From CAIVND01 sp035532075 (GTDB taxonomy: Bacteria; Actinomycetota; Acidimicrobiia; Acidimicrobiales; Bog-793), in NCBI GenBank assembly GCA_035532075.1, contig DATKRV010000095.1, positions 1 through 52,029 of the forward strand: DNA of 52,029 nucleotides, written 5' to 3'. Positions 1 through 8,105 of the stretch are shown piece after piece. Under the pieces are notes generated by a model that was not told the origin of the DNA, made no database searches, and saw nothing but the letters and a program-made list of their open reading frames with translations. A program made the position numbers and the translations under genes. How positions within the stretch are numbered: position 1 is the first letter of the stretch; each line of letters starts with the position of its first letter.

Positions 1-107
1 ACGCTGGTTCCCAGTAAGTCGCAGGACATATGGGCTCTTTCTTGGCATAGTCACCCCTCTCAGGGATAACTATACGATACCGAGATGTGAAGATTACGTG
101 ATCGTAA

Positions 108-253
108 TTACGTGCTGGTATTTATGGGCTGGGGTACTAAGTCCAGGAACGTCCACTCGAGATCAGGATCAACCAAGTCGAGGAGTGTGCCCATCTCCTC
201 TCGGCGAATGCCTCATACGTGTCGCGGCTGAGCTCTTCGTTCTCGTCTGGAAC
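108..253 (-). pseudogene. SnoaL/NTF2-like domain remnant, frameshifted
   Basis: Read on the minus strand, codons from 253 give V-P-D-E-N-E-E-L-S-R-D-T-Y-E-A-F-A-E-R. A one-base shift near 195-205 is then needed to continue as M-G-T-L-L-D-L-V-D-P-D-L-E-W-T-F-L-D (194 downward), ending at a TAA at 108-110. The combined pattern (E-E-L, Y-E-A-F-A, DLVDPDLEWTF) is typical of the N-terminal helices of SnoaL-like/NTF2 proteins. The rest of the domain is missing. An AAGGAG lies just upstream but no normal start codon sits in the right place. I read it as a dead fragment; the short length keeps confidence low. Confidence 0.4.
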
Positions 254-987
254 TGCGGCTCCTTAGGGTAGGTCGATGCCACCGGCGATGAGCTTGACGC
301 TCCCCCAGCCGAAGGAGGCATCCACAAACAAAACACACGCACCACACGCTTGGCAATCAGGTGGACGCGAACGCGCCAAAAGATTCTCGACGAGACGGTT
401 CCAGCGACTTTCTGATGATCTCCTCATCACCTCGAGCAGGGCGCGATCTTGGCCGCGCCACGGATTTGGCTGGATGCTTTTTTCGAAGTGACCCAGGTTG
501 ACAATTCAAATGGCTCCGAACTGGACTCGGTGGGGGGAAAACGACAGAACGATCTCGCTCGCCTCACGGGCAGAGGCCTTTTGGATTACAACGATGCCAC
601 GCTCGTGTCTGTGAAGGCACATATCTGAAATCAAAACCCAGGCTTCCAAACGGGGAACCTGGACTTTTAAGAAATTGCCACAACGGCCCATCCTCAATTA
701 CCTTGCGCCCCGCCTCGGTTGCAGATCTTGGGCAGCACCGACCTCATGATGGCCTCTTTGACACGCACCAGTGAGCATCGATTTCCTTCGACACCGTGAC
801 GAAGATCATACCTACCATGCGCACTCGGGCATGAAGACGGTGCCTGATGGACGCGAACTACGAGCCATCTTTGAACCGTAGACAACATCGAAGATCATCT
901 GATATCTCAACTGTCCCAACACCGGCCATAGGCTATGGTGATTTTGCAGACGACGTTTTGCACATCCAGATTCTTCGCCGAAAGGTT
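254..987. other. Long region without a recognisable gene
   Basis: No reading frame on either strand here has a recognisable motif together with a plausible start. It includes the 141 bases upstream of the chosen start of the enolase-superfamily gene; an in-frame upstream ATG exists at 847 but the protein it adds has no family features. Further decayed coding sequence is possible, given the remnant just to the left. Confidence 0.4.
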
Positions 988-2127
988 ATGGAGAAGTCGC
1001 TTGTGAACACCAACAAGGCTGATATGAAAATAGAAAAGGCTGAAGTCTTTCTGCTTTACGACCGGTACATATTGATCAAGTTGACTTCGGATGACGGCGC
1101 CGTGGGTTGGGGAGAAGCACATCCGCGAGGAGGAACGCACACATCCCATGCGGCCGTAGAACTTGCCGGAATGTTGGAAGAACTTGAAAACATATCGATT
1201 CAAGGCGTATTCCAGGAATTATCGAGTCGATGTCGTCTGACAGGATATTCAGCACCACAAATGTCTGCGCTCAGCGGCATTGACATTGCACTCCATGACT
1301 TAGTTGGGCGTCGGCTCAATGTCCCTATCTGGTCACTTCTCGGAGGCAAAGTCCGTGACCGCGTTCCCGTGTATGTGTCATTTATACGGCGCGACTCCAA
1401 GGAATTCGACTTTATTGGCGAGATAGAAAAATACTTAGCGCGCGGCTTTCGCACAATCAAGTTACACACTGGAACACCTCGAGCCGAAGATGACAAACCA
1501 GACGACACGATCAACGTCGTCCGATCTGTTCGGGAAGTTTGGCCATCTCGTGATGACCTCGAGATCATCGTCGATGTAAACAGTGCGTATACACGTCATG
1601 GTGCGATAAGGGTAGGAAGGGCGTTGCAAGAACTCGACGTGATGTGGTTTGAAGAACCCATTATTCCCTGGGATCGCAAAGGATTCCAAAGTCTTCAAGA
1701 GGCGCTTGATGTGCCCATCGCCGCTGGAGAGAACGAACATCTCCTCAGAAACTTCCGCGAGCTCATCATCGATGCGGGGGTTGACATTGTTCAGCCAAAT
1801 CTTCTGCAGTGTGGTGGCTTCAGTGGAGGAATGAAGATCGCCGCGCTAGCGGAGGCTTTTCATCGAGCTATCGCTTGCAATAACTGGTGCAACAACAATG
1901 ATCCAACGCTCATGACAACGACCCAGTCACACTTTTGGGTCACTGCCAACATGTGTAATCTGCCACAGGAAATCCACGAGGATCAGCCTGGTCGGTCCGC
2001 TACTCCTCTTGTGAACAGCGGCGTCGTGTTGCGCAGCGGTTATCTGTACCCACCAGAGGGTCCAGGTCTAGGCGCGTCGTTAGACGAGGAGAGAATTCTC
2101 GCTGAAAGCATTCATCTATCCAAATAA
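988..2127 (+). CDS. Enolase-superfamily (mandelate racemase/muconate lactonizing type) protein
   Basis: A 379-residue protein with the enolase-superfamily capping domain and TIM barrel. Residue numbers are from the ATG at 988. The three Mg ligands are clear: D196 (IVDVN), E222 (WFEEP) and E248 (AAGENEH), spaced 26 and 26 residues as in mandelate racemase. The acid/base residues differ: the second-strand motif is K-L-H (IKLHTG) instead of K-x-K, and the Asp/His dyad positions read as Asn (QPN and CNNW). It probably abstracts a proton alpha to a carboxylate, as a dehydratase or epimerase of a sugar acid, but the substrate cannot be read. ATG 988 has an AAAGG upstream; ATG 1024 (MKIEKAEV) is the alternative and better matches the family N-terminus. 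The next gene is a crotonase about 150 bases downstream, perhaps the same catabolic set. Confidence 0.8.
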   Translation: MEKSLVNTNKADMKIEKAEVFLLYDRYILIKLTSDDGAVGWGEAHPRGGTHTSHAAVELAGMLEELENISIQGVFQELSSRCRLTGYSAPQMSALSGIDIALHDLVGRRLNVPIWSLLGGKVRDRVPVYVSFIRRDSKEFDFIGEIEKYLARGFRTIKLHTGTPRAEDDKPDDTINVVRSVREVWPSRDDLEIIVDVNSAYTRHGAIRVGRALQELDVMWFEEPIIPWDRKGFQSLQEALDVPIAAGENEHLLRNFRELIIDAGVDIVQPNLLQCGGFSGGMKIAALAEAFHRAIACNNWCNNNDPTLMTTTQSHFWVTANMCNLPQEIHEDQPGRSATPLVNSGVVLRSGYLYPPEGPGLGASLDEERILAESIHLSK

Positions 2128-2275
2128 AAATTGAATATGAGACCCGCGAGCGTACACTTTTAAAGCTCTTTCTTAGGGCTTATGCTTTCGATCGAATGAG
2201 AAGCAGAGGCGACATATTGCAAGAGCCTCCGGTGCACTGCGCACACGAGAAGGTTTCATATGAGAGGAGATGAAA

Positions 2276-3112
2276 ATGGTGCAAAACACCAGCGTTGGCG
2301 CCAGCAAATTTGAAACGATACTGGTTGATCGTCGAGAGAATGGCGTAACGTGGGTAACCCTGAACCGCCCGGAAAAACGCAATGCAATGAACCCTACGCT
2401 CCACAAGGAGATGACCGCTGCCCTAGATGAGCTGGCGTTTGATGACGCCACTCGCGTTCTGGTGTTAACCGGTTCCGGAGATGCCTTCTGCGCAGGAATG
2501 GATTTGAAAGAGGTCTTCTATGACCTAGATGAGGACCAAGGTGCTCGAGCGCGAGCGATGAGGGCTGCGGAGTGGCGGTCGCACGCGCTGCGACTCTTTC
2601 CAAAACCGACTATCGCTGCTGTTAACGGCTGGTGCTTTGGTGGTGCTTTTACGATTGTGGCTTCTTGCGACATCGTTATTGCAGCAAACGAGGCAGTCTT
2701 TGGTCTGTCAGAGGTGAATTTCGGAAAGATTGCCGGAGGATATGTGAGCAAGGCGATATCTGAGGTGTTGAATCCTCGTGATGCGCTGTTTTATCTCCTC
2801 ACTGGCGATACTTTCAATGGCGTAGAGGCGGCTCAGATGAAGTTCGCTACCCGTGCGGTCGAAAAGGCAAAACTTGAGGAATATGTGACCGCACTTGCGG
2901 AGAAACTTGCCGCGAAGAACCCGACCGTTGTCTCCTTCTCGAAGGAGGCCTTTCGTCACGTTTCGTCCATGTCTTACGAACAGGCAGGGGCATGGCTTGG
3001 AGCCATGTCACAAGCGCTTGATCACCGAAGCGGAGTGGCATGGAAAGCAGGTGTGGAGCAGTTCAAAGCAGGTCAGTTCAAGCCTGGATTAGGTCACAAC
3101 GAGCACAATTAG
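2276..3112 (+). CDS. Crotonase-family enoyl-CoA hydratase, feruloyl-CoA hydratase/lyase-like
   Basis: A 278-residue crotonase. The blocks LNRPEKRNAM, GMDLKE, KPTIAAVNGWCFGG and FGLSEVNFG closely match hydroxycinnamoyl-CoA hydratase/lyase (HCHL, the vanillin-forming enzyme), and the catalytic Glu of GLSE is present. Compared from memory with Pseudomonas HCHL, the two phenol-binding tyrosines (Y75 and Y239) are replaced by Val (GMDLKEVF) and Gly (AWLGAM), and Ser123 by Thr. A CoA thioester substrate with hydration, perhaps with retro-aldol cleavage, is likely; a 4-hydroxyphenyl substrate is doubtful. Start ATG 2276 is chosen because AGGAG (2265-2269) lies six bases before it; the upstream ATG at 2270 directly abuts the Shine-Dalgarno. 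Confidence 0.85.
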   Translation: MVQNTSVGASKFETILVDRRENGVTWVTLNRPEKRNAMNPTLHKEMTAALDELAFDDATRVLVLTGSGDAFCAGMDLKEVFYDLDEDQGARARAMRAAEWRSHALRLFPKPTIAAVNGWCFGGAFTIVASCDIVIAANEAVFGLSEVNFGKIAGGYVSKAISEVLNPRDALFYLLTGDTFNGVEAAQMKFATRAVEKAKLEEYVTALAEKLAAKNPTVVSFSKEAFRHVSSMSYEQAGAWLGAMSQALDHRSGVAWKAGVEQFKAGQFKPGLGHNEHN

Positions 3113-3603
3113 TATTTTGCTGCGTTGATGATCCTCGGGGTTGTGTATGTCGTGACGGCGACACGAGGATCGTGAAGAAGGATACTGGGCACGACGTGGT
3201 GACATCCATGCCCTCAGCAGATCCGACCCAAAGGAATTCCATGAGTGGCCTCATATGAACATCCAGAGGCCTTTGAGCTAGAGCTATACCGCAAAAAATG
3301 GACTTCATCAGGCAACTGCCCAATGAAGCAGGTGGCGATGGGATGATGAGCATGTGCCTCCGCTATGTGTGGAGACCCATTTTTGGAGTCACAGCTCTAG
3401 GCTCTGAACGGGTCCTTTTGGGCTTTTTAGAAACAGCCACTCCAGGAATATCAAGGAATATTCAAATGAAGATACCCGGCCCTCGTGAGAGGATCAGCGA
3501 AATGAACCGACCATCGCGCGAAGCTAACGCGGCGCTACTCGGTTAATTTCGCAAAATTGAAGACGCGAATCGTAAAACAACTCGCACGCTCCCGACTTTC
3601 ACG
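3113..3603. other. Intergenic region with a dyad, no gene seen
   Basis: No convincing coding sequence. Just after the crotonase stop there is a perfect 8-base inverted repeat, GATCCTCG (3130-3137) and CGAGGATC (3164-3171), with a smaller TGTCG/CGACA stem inside it. No T run follows, so it may be a structured 3' end rather than a classical terminator. An 82-codon frame at 3298-3546 has no family features. Confidence 0.4.
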
Positions 3604-3628
3604 AAATTGATTCGTCGAGAATCAATTT
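3604..3628. terminator. Perfect 10-base inverted repeat, terminator-like
   Basis: AAATTGATTC (3604-3613) and GAATCAATTT (3619-3628) are exact complements around a 5-base loop, GTCGA. The hairpin lies 18 bases beyond the stop of the minus-strand gene at 3647, where a terminator would be expected. It is AT-rich and lacks a T tract beyond the TTT inside the stem, so it could also be a protein-binding dyad. Confidence 0.4.
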
Positions 3629-3646
3629 GAACGGTGAGCAGATTGA

Positions 3647-3901
3647 TTAAGAATTACGTTCTTCTGTAGTTGATGTTGTGATACCCCCGGGTCCATCGAC
3701 CGTCTTTCGACTTCGATTGCTAGAACCACCAAAACCACCCCAGGAATTCCAGAACCCGACTGACAAGAGTACCCCAACGCCAGCAACGATCATCAGGATC
3801 ACGCCAATCGTGTGAATGTTAAATCCGGTTGCCGTAACAGACACCGCAAATCTCATGATGGCTCCGACGGCAAAAATTACGAGACTCGTTCCAAAACCCA
3901 T
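3647..3901 (-). CDS. Small two-helix membrane protein, DUF6458-like
   Basis: An 84-residue protein. After MGFGTSLVIFAVGAIMRFAV comes a short polar loop and a second hydrophobic stretch (HTIGVILMIVAGVGVLL), then a Gly/Ser-rich polar tail. This matches the actinobacterial DUF6458 family of small membrane proteins, whose function is unknown. The start is set at the ATG at 3901, because AAAGGA lies seven bases upstream; the ATGs at 3922 and 3907 are poorly placed. It is followed by an inverted repeat and preceded on the same strand by another tiny hydrophobic protein. Confidence 0.75.
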   Translation of the reverse strand: MGFGTSLVIFAVGAIMRFAVSVTATGFNIHTIGVILMIVAGVGVLLSVGFWNSWGGFGGSSNRSRKTVDGPGGITTSTTEERNS

Positions 3902-4058
3902 ATTCATATCCTTTCTCATCAAATCGGATCACAATGATCCCGATTTCGTTTCCCTATGTTCGAAGGTGTCGTACCCTTGCTCAGTCCTGGAATCATCCTG
4001 AGATGGAATGAGACATTGCATCGGACGAGCCTTTCGAATAACCGACGACCCGTTTGGA

Positions 4059-4223
4059 TCACCAACGATAGAAGCGATGCCTCCCAGCTCCCTGGCCTCG
4101 GCCCAATGCGAACCCAATGACCCACACAACAAGGAATATGGCGGCGATAAACCACAGGAAATGCAGGGTGAACCCCAATCCTGCGAAGAGCAAAATAGCT
4201 AGCAATATCAATACAATGAGCAT
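4059..4223 (-). CDS. 54-residue hydrophobic membrane protein
   Basis: Reading from 4223 gives MLIVLILLAILLFAGLGFTL, then HFLWFIAAIFLVVWVIGFAL and a basic aromatic tail GRGQGAGRHRFYRW. Two adjacent hydrophobic segments and an R-F-Y-R-W end are the hallmark of the small 'hydrophobic protein' family common in Streptomyces and other actinobacteria (similar to lmo0937/DUF5670-type proteins). Related proteins are often stress-linked, but no biochemical role is established that I know of. A purine-rich stretch (AGAAAGAAG) precedes the start. It probably shares a transcript with the DUF6458-like gene 158 bases downstream. Confidence 0.75.
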   Translation of the reverse strand: MLIVLILLAILLFAGLGFTLHFLWFIAAIFLVVWVIGFALGRGQGAGRHRFYRW

Positions 4224-4237
4224 CTTCTGACTTCTTT

Positions 4238-4393
4238 CTATATGTTGAGCGATGTCCCTGGATCAAACGCCCTACCGCTTCCGCTTCGGGCGCGTCGACG
4301 AAGAACAATCTGGTTTGGAACGCAACTGTGTTTCCCCAGAAAGACATCGATATCCTCCTCGTCCACATTGGTGAACTCGTCAGTGATATCCAT
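4238..4393 (-). CDS. Possible 51-residue acidic/basic small protein
   Basis: An ATG at 4393 preceded by GAGGCGGG opens a short frame: MDITDEFTNVDEEDIDVFLG, then a basic RRRARSGSGR section, stopping at 4238, 15 bases before the hydrophobic protein starts. Position, spacing and the separation of acidic and basic halves make it a plausible first gene of this small operon. I recognise no family, and it may be chance. Confidence 0.3.
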   Translation of the reverse strand: MDITDEFTNVDEEDIDVFLGKHSCVPNQIVLRRRARSGSGRAFDPGTSLNI

Positions 4394-5168
4394 GACTAAC
4401 CCGCCTCGTGCGATGTGAGAAGGCGACGGGTCCTCGACCCAGAATCGAAATTGCAGGACTGCGACGTCCTACGGTTGCTCGGGTGTTCTGTTCCAGAACT
4501 CGACAAAAATGGAGGAAGGTCCTCGCGCATCGTCCCCTCGGGGAGCGATAATTGGCTCTTACGACGCTCGTAGTCGGCAATTTCAAAGGTTGTAAGGATC
4601 AGAACGAGCATCTCCATGCCCCGGGAAGCCTTCCGCCGCGACCCGATTAAAGAGTCGATCTCAACGGAGTCGACGACTTGACTGCCAAAGCTGGATCCCA
4701 TCGGGACCACCGATCTTCCTTCGAAGCGAAGGAGCCGTAGCTCGAGGCATCTGTCTAGCTCAAGGTGGTTCCTAGATATTTTACCATGCGCAGAGAGGTT
4801 TCAACCGGAGTTGGACAATGATGGCTGAATCGCTCGCTGAATAACCACGAAATGTCCGATATTTTGGTGACTGGGTGCGAACGACAACTGCGCCGCCTCA
4901 GAATCGCACGTGTCGTCCCCGCCCCGAACGAGACAAAAGAGGCCACAATGGATCGTGGCGTAACCCTTGCACAACAAGGCACGGGCTCTGGCTGAGCGCA
5001 CCGCCGCTGATCTTGCCGGTTGGCCCGCTGATCTTGCCGGTTGGCTAGGCGCTCCGCCAAACAGTCGAGTGATCGGTACGATCAGGGAGCGCGGTCGTCG
5101 CGGGCCACTGGCGAGGCCACAGGAGTGGGCGGAGATGCACTTCGCCAAGCCGCGCGAAAGGGAAGAAA
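4394..5168. other. Intergenic region, no recognisable gene
   Basis: About 775 bases with several short overlapping frames but no motif I can name. It contains the tandem repeat at 5004-5045 and presumably the promoter of the secreted protein that begins at 5169. Confidence 0.4.
5004..5045. repeat. Tandem duplication of a 21-base unit
   Basis: CCGCTGATCTTGCCGGTTGG plus one C occurs twice head to tail (5004-5024 and 5025-5045) without mismatch. It lies 124 bases upstream of the secreted papain-like gene and could be part of its control region or a recent slippage event. Confidence 0.8.
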
Positions 5169-6497
5169 TTGCCTCTTAGAGATATCACGGTTTCGATCTT
5201 CCCGGCCCTGACAGTGTGCCTCGCTTCGCCCGCACTGCTCGCAACGGGCGCGCTCACACCGGCCTCTGCGGCCTTTGTCCCACCACCTGCCAATCTCAGC
5301 GCGGCGATCTCGACGTCGCGCGCTTCGGTACCCGCGGATGGCGGCGAGCTCGTCGTGCACGTCACCATCCACGGCGCGTCGACCTGCCACATCTCAATCT
5401 CTCCACATGCGCGGGTGACTCCGGCCGGTCGACCCTGTCACAACCTGGACAACACCTACCGAGCGAGCTTTGCAACGAATCCTCAGCTACGCCCGCGACG
5501 CTTTGTCCTCACCGTACTTGCTGAAGGAGCGCGCGGCATCGTTGAGCAACATCATCTCATCATGCAGGCGAGAGCGCCGAACCTGATCGACAACTACACC
5601 CGCGTCCCCTCCTATGGCCTCTATGGCAACGGAGAGAACGATGCGGTTGGAGACTGCACCCTCGCCGCGGCAGGCGATCTGCTCCAGACGTGGGATGCGA
5701 TGAACGGCGCAGCAAACGGACCGCTTGCAACCCAACCTTTTCTCGACGCCTATCACACGCTCGTCGGCGGCCCCGGAGGTCCCGACATCGGACTCACCGC
5801 TCGCCAGGTGCTCAACTTCTGGCAGCGCCGCGGAATCGACAACAACCTCATCTCCTCCTGGCGCTCGGTCGCTGCCTATCGCAATCCGGCCGCGATCGAG
5901 GATGCGGTGGCTCGCAACGGTGCCATCTATGCATCGGTCGCGCTGCCAAGCACGGATACGAGCTTCCTTGCGCTGTGGAGCATGGTTGAAGCACCATATG
6001 GCACTCCCGTCGCCGGAGGACACGCGCTTGCGATCATCGGCTACGACGCGCGCGGTCCCTACTTCGCGACCTGGGGAGGCGTGCAACATGCCACCTGGCA
6101 GTGGTGGAAGACCTGGGGAACCGGAGCTTATGTCGTCATACCTGGCAAAGCACCGTGGAATCCGAATGTCGTCATCCCCACCTCGACCCTACTCAGTCAG
6201 TCCGTTACGACGGCAAGTATCAACGGCGTGTCGATGTACGCATTGAATCTGGTTGCACGGGTATCGGGCGTGACCGGTCCGACAATCGGCACGATCACCT
6301 TCTCCGACAACGGCCAACCGATAGCGGGGTGCTCCGCGTTGCCCGCGGTCGTCTCTGGCAGCGCGACAGTCACGCAACGTTGTACGGAGTACATCTCTTC
6401 TGCCTCCTTCGAGTCCGACACGCTCTTTGCACAGTTCTCAGGTGATTCGACCTTTGGAGATTCGACCAGCAATCCAATCCTTGCCACCTTTGGCTGA
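5169..6497 (+). CDS. Secreted papain-like fold protein with C-terminal Ig-like domain
   Basis: A 442-residue exported protein. The TTG start at 5169 is preceded by AAAGGGA. A signal peptide is visible (hydrophobic core to about residue 35, ending ASAA). A papain-like domain follows: candidate nucleophile Cys163 (VGDCTLAA), candidate His285 (GGHALAIIGYD) and a Trp-Gly motif (ATWGG, about 301-304) at the place of the usual N-S-W-G. The usual oxyanion Gln appears to be Asn or Asp, and the N of N-S-W is not seen. Residues from about 335 form an Ig-like beta domain (ITFSDNGQPIAGC ... FAQFSGDSTFGDS) of the Big_3/Ig-like repeat type. It is likely a secreted or surface peptidase or a related inactive binder. 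Confidence 0.65.
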   Translation: MPLRDITVSIFPALTVCLASPALLATGALTPASAAFVPPPANLSAAISTSRASVPADGGELVVHVTIHGASTCHISISPHARVTPAGRPCHNLDNTYRASFATNPQLRPRRFVLTVLAEGARGIVEQHHLIMQARAPNLIDNYTRVPSYGLYGNGENDAVGDCTLAAAGDLLQTWDAMNGAANGPLATQPFLDAYHTLVGGPGGPDIGLTARQVLNFWQRRGIDNNLISSWRSVAAYRNPAAIEDAVARNGAIYASVALPSTDTSFLALWSMVEAPYGTPVAGGHALAIIGYDARGPYFATWGGVQHATWQWWKTWGTGAYVVIPGKAPWNPNVVIPTSTLLSQSVTTASINGVSMYALNLVARVSGVTGPTIGTITFSDNGQPIAGCSALPAVVSGSATVTQRCTEYISSASFESDTLFAQFSGDSTFGDSTSNPILATFG

Positions 6498-6735
6498 GCC
6501 GAACAACACGCCAAGAGACTGTTCGGGTGTCGGATGCCAGATCCGGGTCTCGATGAATCTTTGTCAAGTCGACTATCTCAATCGCTTTAATGGAGAAAAC
6601 AGCGACCAGCTCATTTGAAGATGGCGATCAACGCGAGCCTCGTAATGAAACGAGGCGATGCCGAGCAACGGAATATTCGAGAGAACGAACGCAAGAACAC
6701 CAATATTGATACCCTCGATAGGTAAAGGAGGGCGC

Positions 6736-8082
6736 ATGCTCAACGTGGAGATCATCGCCACCAGCGAACTCGGCGATCGAAGTTATGTGGTCCACGATGA
6801 CCAGCACGCGATCGTCATCGACCCCCAGAGGGACATCGACCGGATCGAGCATCTCCTCGATGCCCGTCGACTCACCCTTGCAATCGTGCTTGAGACGCAC
6901 ATCCACAATGACTACGTAACCGGCGGACTTGCGCTCTCCGCGAAGCGGCAGGCTGATTACGGTATCGCGGCCGAGGCCAACGTCGACTTCTCGCGCAAGG
7001 CCCTTGCCGATGGCGATGTATTGGAGATCGGCACCCTCAAAGTCGAGATCGTCGCGACCCCCGGTCACACGGACAATCACCTCGCGTTCATCGTCGAGGA
7101 CGACCAGGGTCTACGTGTACTTTTCAGCGGAGGCTCCCTACTCTATGGAAGTGTCGGGAGGACCGACCTTCTCGGATCACATCTCACTGAAGAGCTCTCA
7201 CGGGCCCAGTTCCGCTCCGCGCATGACCTCGCGGCACGTCTCGATGACGCGGTTGCGCTCTACCCTACACACGGCTTCGGAAGCTTCTGCTCGTCAGGAA
7301 ACGCAACCGGAGGAGACGCGAGCACGGTCGGAATCGAGCGTATGCAAAACGACGTCTTCCTCGCGCCCGACGAGGATACGTTCGTCAAGAATCTCATCGC
7401 CAACCTCTCTGAATATCCCAGCTACTACACCCACATGGGACCGCTGAACCTGATCGGCCCCGACGCTCCCGAACTCGGCTACGTCAATACAGTCGACCCC
7501 GACGAGCTTGGTGCACGCATCCGTTCGGGCGAGTGGGTGATCGATCTGAGAGAGGCAGATCTCTTTGCGATCCACCACCTCAGTGGCACGCTCTCTATCA
7601 CGGTCGGCAACAGCTTCTCTACCTATGTCGGCTGGTTGATTCCGTGGGATGCGAGGATCACCCTGATTGCTGAAGGCCGAGAAGAACTCCTCGTTGCGCA
7701 GCGCCAGCTTGTGCGGATCGGAATCGACCAGAGGATGCAGGCTGCGGTTGGCGCGGTCGAGAACCTTGCCTCCGGGATCGAATTCTCCCACTACCCAAGC
7801 GTAGTTTTTGCAGATGTGCCCGCCGATGGCTCGGTAACGATCGTCGATGTCCGACGTCACGACGAACGCGAGGAACGACACATTGTTGGCTCGATCCATC
7901 TCTCGATCGTCGAACTCGCCGCTCACATGCAAGAACTTCCGAAGGTGACTCTCTGGGTGCACTGTGCAAGCGGATTTCGCGCCTCGATTGCTTCGAGCAT
8001 GCTTGCCCGAGCTGGCTTTGACGTCGTCTTGATCAATGACGACTTTTCCTCGGCGGCGAATACGCGCCTTGTCCTTTCCTGA
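6736..8082 (+). CDS. MBL-fold protein with two rhodanese domains (persulfide dioxygenase-like)
   Basis: 448 residues; start ATG 6736 is fixed by AAAGGAGG (6724-6731). Residues 1-230 are a metallo-beta-lactamase fold related to ETHE1 persulfide dioxygenases and CstB-like fusions: THIHND (H55, H57, D59), PGHTDNH (H111) and YPTHGFGSFC (H179). Two rhodanese domains follow. The first (about 250-350) has no catalytic Cys; the second has Cys410 in VHCASGFRAS. The Asp that binds iron in ETHE1 (FTGD) is Gly133 here, and the DH of the HxHxDH motif is DY, so the metal site differs. The likely role is sulfane-sulfur handling, transferring or oxidising persulfide. A ClC channel gene follows 23 bases later, probably co-transcribed. 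Confidence 0.85.
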   Translation: MLNVEIIATSELGDRSYVVHDDQHAIVIDPQRDIDRIEHLLDARRLTLAIVLETHIHNDYVTGGLALSAKRQADYGIAAEANVDFSRKALADGDVLEIGTLKVEIVATPGHTDNHLAFIVEDDQGLRVLFSGGSLLYGSVGRTDLLGSHLTEELSRAQFRSAHDLAARLDDAVALYPTHGFGSFCSSGNATGGDASTVGIERMQNDVFLAPDEDTFVKNLIANLSEYPSYYTHMGPLNLIGPDAPELGYVNTVDPDELGARIRSGEWVIDLREADLFAIHHLSGTLSITVGNSFSTYVGWLIPWDARITLIAEGREELLVAQRQLVRIGIDQRMQAAVGAVENLASGIEFSHYPSVVFADVPADGSVTIVDVRRHDEREERHIVGSIHLSIVELAAHMQELPKVTLWVHCASGFRASIASSMLARAGFDVVLINDDFSSAANTRLVLS

Positions 8083-8105
8083 CGCAAGATTGCTGGTATC
8101 AACTG

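Noticed and set aside
3919..4368. 149-codon minus-strand frame
   Set aside because: It overlaps the small hydrophobic protein in a different frame and lacks recognisable features; the tiny ORF has a coherent family pattern.
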